A stretch of DNA of 36,037 nt from Bacillus sp. V59.32b (GTDB lineage Bacteria > Bacillota > Bacilli > Bacillales > DSM-1321). The DNA is taken from assembly GCF_003429085.1 (NCBI RefSeq), contig NZ_QVTC01000057.1:1-36037 (forward strand), given 5' to 3'. This document shows positions 32,120 to 36,037 of this stretch, one piece after another; within the stretch, counting starts at the first letter, position 1; every line of letters starts with the position of its first letter. Both the position numbers and the translations under genes were made by a program. The notes under the pieces are model-generated. The model saw nothing but the letters and a program-made list of their open reading frames with translations. It was not told the origin of the DNA and searched no databases.

Positions 32120-32896
32120 ATGCCCTCCATCTTATATGAAGTACACTCAAAAATCGCATATGTTACGCTCAATCGCGAGGAGGCATTAAACTCACTAAAC
32201 TCCACAACCATTGAGCGGCTCAGTAATGTTGTGAGAGATATTTCGAATAATCCACAGGTGAGTGTGGTCATTATAAGCGGTACTGGAAATAGGGCTTTTT
32301 GTGCAGGGGCAGATATCAAGGATTCTGATTTTCAGTCGCCATCAAAGCTTGTTCAATTGACAAGGCAGCTTGGCGAGTTATTCGATGCCATTGAAGACTT
32401 GCCTCAGCCAACAATCGCAGCGATAAATGGGTACGCATTTGGGGCGGGGTTTGAATTGGCATTGGCCTGTGACCTGCGTATCGTCGTGGACCAAACGCTG
32501 CTTGGACTCCCGGAAACAAAGCTCGGCTTAATACCTGGAGCCGGAGGAACCCAGAGACTGCCTCGGCTGATCGGAGAGTCGCGGGCCTTGGAATTGATAT
32601 TGTCAGCTAAAAGAGTCACTTCATTGGAGGCGTATCAGTACGGCATTGTTACTAAAGTTGTCTCTCATAATGAGCTTGAAGAAGAGGCTTTTCACCTTGC
32701 GGGTTTAATTTTGGATAATGCACCAATCGCCGTACAACAAGCGAAGTTTGTTGTGAAACATGGAATGAAGACAGATCTTCGGACAGGTTTAAAGTTGGAG
32801 AAACTCGGATTTATAAAAACAGTTACGACTGAAGATAGAGAGAAAGGCTTAGCAGCATTTTTTGAAAAAACGCCACCTGACTTCACCGGTCATTGA
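32120..32896 (+). CDS. Enoyl-CoA hydratase/isomerase family protein
   Basis: 258 residues, crotonase fold. Oxyanion-hole segments AFCAGADIKD (59-68) and GYAFGAGFELALACDL are present. Both catalytic acids of true hydratases are conserved: Glu112 in GFELAL and Glu132 in LPETKLGLIPGAGGTQRL. This predicts hydration of trans-2-enoyl-CoA in beta-oxidation, fitting its place after lcfB, though no FadR palindrome is seen upstream. ATG 32120 has AAGGAA about 10 bases upstream; GTG 32111 abuts that site. B. subtilis has several paralogues (yhaR, fadB, yngF), so no symbol is given. Confidence 0.88.
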   Translation: MPSILYEVHSKIAYVTLNREEALNSLNSTTIERLSNVVRDISNNPQVSVVIISGTGNRAFCAGADIKDSDFQSPSKLVQLTRQLGELFDAIEDLPQPTIAAINGYAFGAGFELALACDLRIVVDQTLLGLPETKLGLIPGAGGTQRLPRLIGESRALELILSAKRVTSLEAYQYGIVTKVVSHNELEEEAFHLAGLILDNAPIAVQQAKFVVKHGMKTDLRTGLKLEKLGFIKTVTTEDREKGLAAFFEKTPPDFTGH

Positions 32897-32931
32897 ATGC
32901 GGGCAGCGTGGATAAAATAGTTGTACCCAAC

Positions 32932-32958
32932 AAAAGACTCCTTTACCGGAGTCTTTTT
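32932..32958 (+). terminator. Terminator of the enoyl-CoA hydratase gene
   Basis: AAAAGACTCC (32932-32941) and GGAGTCTTTT (32948-32957), perfect 10-bp stem with a 6-base loop and T5 end. Confidence 0.85.
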
Positions 32959-33055
32959 GGCAGAAAGGAAAGTATAAACTCTCACTCTCCTTTCTGGATA
33001 AGGATAACTACGCTTAATCTCCGGCTTGAGCTTGACATTCAGAAAATTGTCTTTA

Positions 33056-33084
33056 TTGATATGTAGTAACTTTCAAGGTATCAT
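33056..33084 (+). promoter_or_regulatory. SigA-type promoter for the HD hydrolase gene
   Basis: TTGATA (33056-33061), 17-bp spacer, TATCAT (33079-33084), 32 bases before the start codon. Confidence 0.6.
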
Positions 33085-33116
33085 ATTTAGAAAAATATTA
33101 TTAAAGGAGAGATAGG

Positions 33117-33665
33117 ATGAGAGATGTTAGCTTGTTGGAGATTTTTAGACATCACATCACCCAAAAATATTTGAACCGATCCGGGATGGCCCACGCGCTA
33201 GCAGTTTCTTATCATGCCTTTAACATGGCAAAAAAACAAGGAGAGGATGTCGATATTGCCGCAAAGGCGGGACTGCTACATGATATGGGACATTTCACCT
33301 GGTATCGGAACGGCAAATGGGATTACGATCTTTATAAACAGAATGACATCCATGCAATTAAAGGTGCCGAAAGGGCCCACAAGCTCTTAATCCGCCTCGG
33401 AGAAAATCCGGTTAAAGCCAAAACGATTTCGCTTGCGATTTTGTTTCATACCGATTCTTTTCTTCCGACGAACGATATTGTTCGCACAAAGCTTCAGCAA
33501 ATCGTAAAATGGGCCGATGAAAAGGATGAAGAAGAAGGCGGCCTGCACCATTATCGCAAGATCGATTTTGAAAGAGCAGAACAAAGCATCATTCGCCTTG
33601 ATGAAATGATCGATGAGGAAGAGAAGAAAAAGCAGATCGATGTTGACGAAGAAACTCCTACATAA
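33117..33665 (+). CDS. HD domain phosphohydrolase
   Basis: 182 residues, cytoplasmic. An HD-domain pattern is visible: His26 in MAHALAVSYHAF, His55-Asp56 in GLLHDMGH, and further His in AILFHTDSFLP. Such proteins hydrolyse phosphoesters of nucleotides or related compounds; the substrate is not predictable. The C-terminal 40 residues are very acidic and Lys/Glu-rich (DEMIDEEEKKKQIDVDEE). AAAGGAGAG precedes the ATG. The gene is flanked by its own promoter and a palindromic terminator, so it is monocistronic. I do not know a symbol. Confidence 0.82.
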   Translation: MRDVSLLEIFRHHITQKYLNRSGMAHALAVSYHAFNMAKKQGEDVDIAAKAGLLHDMGHFTWYRNGKWDYDLYKQNDIHAIKGAERAHKLLIRLGENPVKAKTISLAILFHTDSFLPTNDIVRTKLQQIVKWADEKDEEEGGLHHYRKIDFERAEQSIIRLDEMIDEEEKKKQIDVDEETPT

Positions 33666-33688
33666 ACCACCATGTTAACATGGTGGTT
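33665..33688 (+). terminator. 24-base palindrome after the HD hydrolase gene
   Basis: AACCACCATGTT and AACATGGTGGTT are exact complements over 33665-33688, beginning at the last base of the stop codon, followed by ATTATTATCTTT. Confidence 0.7.
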
Positions 33689-33695
33689 ATTATCT

Positions 33696-33850
33696 TTACA
33701 GATATTTTCTATCTGCCAGTACAACGATGTATAATTCCTCTGAGAAAGACTCTCCAATCGGTAAGTTTTCATCATCCCCTTATAGAGAATCTTCTTTTCC
33801 CTGACAACCACACTAAGCTTTTCATTTACCTTTAAGAATCCAAAAGTTTA
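33696..33850 (-). pseudogene. Possible frameshifted small gene
   Basis: On the minus strand, one frame reads FLKVNEKLSVVVREKKILYK and runs into a GGGG at 33779-33776. The next frame then gives DDENLPIGESFSEELYIVVL and ends at TAA 33698-33696. Joining them needs one extra G in that run. Each half reads like ordinary coding sequence, and together they make about 47 residues. No clear start codon or ribosome binding site precedes it, so it is probably a decayed gene. Not recognised. Confidence 0.35.
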
Positions 33851-33942
33851 ATTAAATTCTTTCGTATTTCGAAAAATTAGTTGAAAAAATGTCAGTATTT
33901 TAAGAAAATATAAGGAACGATTATTTAAAGGGGGAAAGAACG

Positions 33943-34674
33943 GTGGCAGTCACAGCATTAGAAGGAGAGGCTCCGCAATTCAAGCAGGGCCTTCAGGCGG
34001 GAATCAGCATTGCAATAGGGTATGCTCCTATCGCTTTGACATATGGACTTTTGGCGAAAACAACCGGTTTGACGATGACTGAAACCGTATTAATGAGCCT
34101 CATCGTATTTGCCGGAGCCTCGCAGTACATAGCACTGAATTTATTGGCACTGGGAACAGGTGCCTTTGAAATTATTCTTACAACATTTATTGTGAATATC
34201 CGTCATTTTTTAATGTCTACAGCTCTTAATGAAAAGAGTGACGAAGAAGATAGCCTCCTGAAAAAGGCGGCATATGCCTTTGGTTTAACCGATGAAACAT
34301 TTTCGGTTGCCGCAACAAGGCCGGATACTGTGACGGCGGGTTATATGTTCGGTTTGATATTGATGGCCTACTCGAGCTGGGTCATCTGCTCGGGGCTTGG
34401 GCACCTTTTTGGGGCGGGATTGCCGCAGACCCTTCAGGAAAGCATGTCCGTCGCATTATATGCCATGTTTATTGGATTGCTTGCCCCTTCGATGAAGGGT
34501 GCGAAAAAGGTTGTTTATCTGGCTGTCGTGGCAGCCTGCTTTAATAGTGTTTTTACGGTTACGGAAGCCATGAGCAGCGGCTGGTCAATCGTACTGTCGA
34601 CGTTGATCTCATCGTTCTTAATTGAATTAATCGGGTATACGAAGCAGAAGAAAGGGGGCCACAGCGATGAATAA
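33943..34674 (+). CDS. azlC: Branched-chain amino acid exporter large subunit AzlC
   Basis: Membrane protein of the AzlC family, 243 residues, about seven hydrophobic segments. N-terminal AGISIAIGYAPIALTYGLLA and LMSLIVFAGASQYIALNLLA with FIVNIRHFLMSTAL are the family hallmarks; SYLIELIGYTK-like residues close it. AzlCD exports branched-chain amino acids in B. subtilis; here the substrate is inferred. GTG 33943 follows AAAGGGGGAAAG. The stop overlaps azlD by 8 bases. No Lrp-type gene (azlB) is nearby. Confidence 0.9.
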   Translation: MAVTALEGEAPQFKQGLQAGISIAIGYAPIALTYGLLAKTTGLTMTETVLMSLIVFAGASQYIALNLLALGTGAFEIILTTFIVNIRHFLMSTALNEKSDEEDSLLKKAAYAFGLTDETFSVAATRPDTVTAGYMFGLILMAYSSWVICSGLGHLFGAGLPQTLQESMSVALYAMFIGLLAPSMKGAKKVVYLAVVAACFNSVFTVTEAMSSGWSIVLSTLISSFLIELIGYTKQKKGGHSDE

Positions 34675-34978
34675 TACAGTCATTTGGATCATCATTGGCA
34701 TGGCAGTGGTGACCTATATTCCCCGGCTGCTTCCTTTTGTCTTATTTAAAGGGAAGGAAATGCCGCCTTTTTTACAGGGGGTTTTGAAAAATATCCCTTA
34801 TGCCACACTGGGGGCATTGATTTTTCCCGGCATTTTGCTGATTCAGGAAGATATCACTTATGGCTTGATAGGGGCAGCGGCCGCATTTCTGATTGCTTTT
34901 TTAGGTGCGAATGTCATTGTTGTTGTTCTTGGAGCGATCGCTGTATTGAGCGTTTATACTGTTTTTATGCCGCTATAA
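34667..34978 (+). CDS. azlD: Branched-chain amino acid exporter small subunit AzlD
   Basis: 103 residues, three to four membrane segments: VIWIIIGMAVVTYIPRLLPF, a middle helix beginning IPYATLGALIFPGILL, and a C-terminal hydrophobic run from AAAFLIAFLGANVIVVVLGA. The N-terminal YIPRLLPF motif and the position overlapping azlC identify it as the partner subunit of the AzlC/AzlD exporter. Confidence 0.9.
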   Translation: MNNTVIWIIIGMAVVTYIPRLLPFVLFKGKEMPPFLQGVLKNIPYATLGALIFPGILLIQEDITYGLIGAAAAFLIAFLGANVIVVVLGAIAVLSVYTVFMPL

Positions 34979-35056
34979 GTCGAAAAAGTAGATGTTAAGT
35001 GACAATAAAGTCGTTTAAAAATGTCAGTCATATATTCCGTTAAAGGGGGCGTTATT

Positions 35057-35104
35057 ATGAAGAATAAAATGGAAGAAAAGTTTGGGGACCAGGGTTTAAA
35101 TTAG
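35057..35104 (+). CDS. Candidate 15-residue peptide upstream of the isochorismatase-like gene
   Basis: MKNKMEEKFGDQGLN is preceded by AAAGGGGG about 7 bases before the ATG and ends 20 bases before the TTG of the next gene. It could be a leader peptide or a chance frame. Low confidence. Confidence 0.3.
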   Translation: MKNKMEEKFGDQGLN

Positions 35105-35124
35105 AATGAAAAGGAGGTTTTCTA

Positions 35125-35682
35125 TTGAAACAAGCTGTACTTATTATTGATGTCCAACAAGAATTGGTGGATGGCAACAATGAAGAAAAAAGTGTGTATA
35201 AAAAAGAAGCATTATTGGATCACGTTAATTTGGTAATTAACAAAGCATTAGAATCACGTGCTTTAATCGTCTTTATGAGGGATACAGATGTTGCGGATGG
35301 CAAAGGTTCAGGATTTCAAATACATCCAAAAGTTAAAGTGCCAGCCACAGCAAAAATCTTTGATAAAGCGGCTACAAATTCGTTTTATGGAACCCCATTA
35401 ATGGGCTTTTTAAAGGATAACGAGATCGAACATCTTGTTATCATGGGATGTAAAACGGAACACTGTATTGACACAGCAGTTAGAACTGCAACAGTCAATC
35501 ATTTAGATGTTACTTTAGTTGGGGATGGGCATTCGACGACAGATTCTTCAACCCTATCTGCCGATAAGATAATCAGTCATCACAATGAAATACTTCACGG
35601 TCATTACAATGTTGACCATTTTTCCGTAGTTCGGACTACTCAAGAACATTTATTTCAACCAATCCATGACAATTACCGATAA
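35125..35682 (+). CDS. Isochorismatase-like cysteine hydrolase
   Basis: 185 residues, cytoplasmic. The catalytic triad of the nicotinamidase/isochorismatase fold is visible: Asp9 in LIIDVQQELVDG, Lys81 in IFDKAATNSFYGT and Cys114 in GCKTEHCIDTAVRTA. Such enzymes hydrolyse amides or vinyl ethers; many paralogues exist and the substrate here is unknown. TTG 35125 is set by AAGGAGG with 7 bases of spacing. Downstream is a perfect 21-bp inverted repeat. Codon use appears more AT-rich than the neighbouring azlCD, so more recent arrival is possible. Confidence 0.85.
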   Translation: MKQAVLIIDVQQELVDGNNEEKSVYKKEALLDHVNLVINKALESRALIVFMRDTDVADGKGSGFQIHPKVKVPATAKIFDKAATNSFYGTPLMGFLKDNEIEHLVIMGCKTEHCIDTAVRTATVNHLDVTLVGDGHSTTDSSTLSADKIISHHNEILHGHYNVDHFSVVRTTQEHLFQPIHDNYR

Positions 35683-35764
35683 AGTTGCCTCGGTTAATTC
35701 AGAAGCTCTGAAAAACATTATTAATCTTCAGCAAAATCAGGCGCAAATGTGCAATAACAATTAG

Positions 35765-35811
35765 ATTCAAGTAGAAGAGGTGTCCTTAGTGGACACCTCT
35801 TCTACTTGAAT
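35765..35811 (+). terminator. 21-bp perfect inverted repeat
   Basis: Positions 35765-35785 and 35791-35811 are exact inverted copies with loop TTAGT (core AGAAGAGGTGTCC / GGACACCTCTTCT). It lies 82 bases past the stop of the preceding gene, so it may be a terminator. There is no T run, and the length is unusual, so it could also be a mobile palindrome. Confidence 0.6.
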
Positions 35812-35876
35812 ATTCCTTCATGCTTCGCGTTGTCTTATCACTTGCCTGTTGCAATAGAGTGACTTTTTTATCCTTA

Positions 35877-36037
35877 GGCTCTGTTAAATTCCATTGTTGA
35901 CTTTCAAATGGTCATGGAATCTACTCGCTTTCCGCGGACGAACTGGCAAGCCTCCTCACTCGTACCTCGCTGCGGGGTCTTGCCAGCCCGTTTTTCCGCA
36001 GGAGTCTCGCAGATTCCCTTCCCAAAAACAACATTAT
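35877..36037. repeat. Probable end of a dispersed or insertion element, cut by the window
   Basis: Starts GGCTCTGTTAAATTCCA, similar to terminal sequences I recall from Bacillus insertion elements. It is followed by ACTCGCTTTCCGCGGACGA and GCAGGAGTCTCGCAGATTCC, strings I recognise as a widespread Bacillus intergenic repeat. CTGGCAAG (35943-35950) and CTTGCCAG (35979-35986) pair inside it. No transposase is visible; the element may continue beyond the window. Confidence 0.5.

Noticed and set aside
33551-33811. 86-codon minus-strand frame
   Set aside because: Its 3' part is antisense to the HD hydrolase gene. Only the upstream part looks protein-like and is reported as a frameshifted remnant.

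Overview
The window is a chromosomal segment of a low-to-mid GC Gram-positive endospore former of the family Bacillaceae. The evidence is strong AAGGAGG-type ribosome binding sites, frequent GTG/TTG starts, spore-associated small proteins (YhaL type, two YjcZ-type tiny membrane proteins) and a gene order that follows the Bacillus subtilis yha-prsA-scoC-trpP-serC-hit-ecs-yhaA-yhfA-hmoB-hemEHY-yhfHI-lplJ-lcfB region closely. I see no rRNA, tRNA, CRISPR array, prophage or complete insertion sequence. Compared with the B. subtilis order as I remember it, yhaI and pbpF are missing from their slots. A zincin-like gene, a thioesterase, an enoyl-CoA hydratase, an HD hydrolase, azlCD and an isochorismatase-like hydrolase are present.

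Layout. 1-2803: yhzD (-), the NatAB-like exporter yhaQP (+) and a tiny membrane protein. 3001-9137: the SbcCD-like nuclease/ATPase pair yhaO-yhaN, an IrrE/ImmA-like metallopeptidase, the 3'-5' exoribonuclease yhaM, and yhaL (all +). 9201-15573: prsA (-), two tiny YjcZ-type genes (+), then a long minus-strand run: two membrane proteins, scoC, yhaH, trpP (with a TRAP-type leader), serC and hit. 15574-16144: a gene-poor gap with a minus-strand mini-locus whose first reading frame lacks a normal start codon. 16145-19142: ecsA-ecsB-ecsC (+). 19190-22777: M20 amidohydrolase yhaA, transporter yhfA and heme monooxygenase hmoB (-). 23207-26942: hemE, hemH, hemY (+), the late coproporphyrin-dependent heme pathway, with a terminator and an unexplained structured element between hemH and hemY. 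27044-31587: thioesterase, yhfH (-), metallo-beta-lactamase-fold yhfI, lipoate ligase lplJ, and lcfB under a predicted FadR operator. 31614-35682: an orphan cation-transporter C-terminal domain (-), enoyl-CoA hydratase, HD hydrolase, azlCD and an isochorismatase-like hydrolase.

Functional themes are secretion and envelope (prsA, ecsABC, yhaQP), RNA/DNA turnover (yhaM, yhaO, yhaN), the transition state (scoC), heme synthesis and breakdown (hemEHY, hmoB), amino acid supply (trpP, serC, azlCD, yhaA/yhfA), and fatty acid or lipoate metabolism (lcfB, enoyl-CoA hydratase, lplJ).

No large new system was found. The least explained parts are in the intergenic DNA: a repeat family placed just upstream of the ribosome binding sites of ecsC and hemE, a 136-base element that can fold into a multi-branched structure after lplJ, a double hairpin in the hem cluster, the mini-locus at 15.65-16.01 kb, and the end of a probable dispersed element at the right edge.
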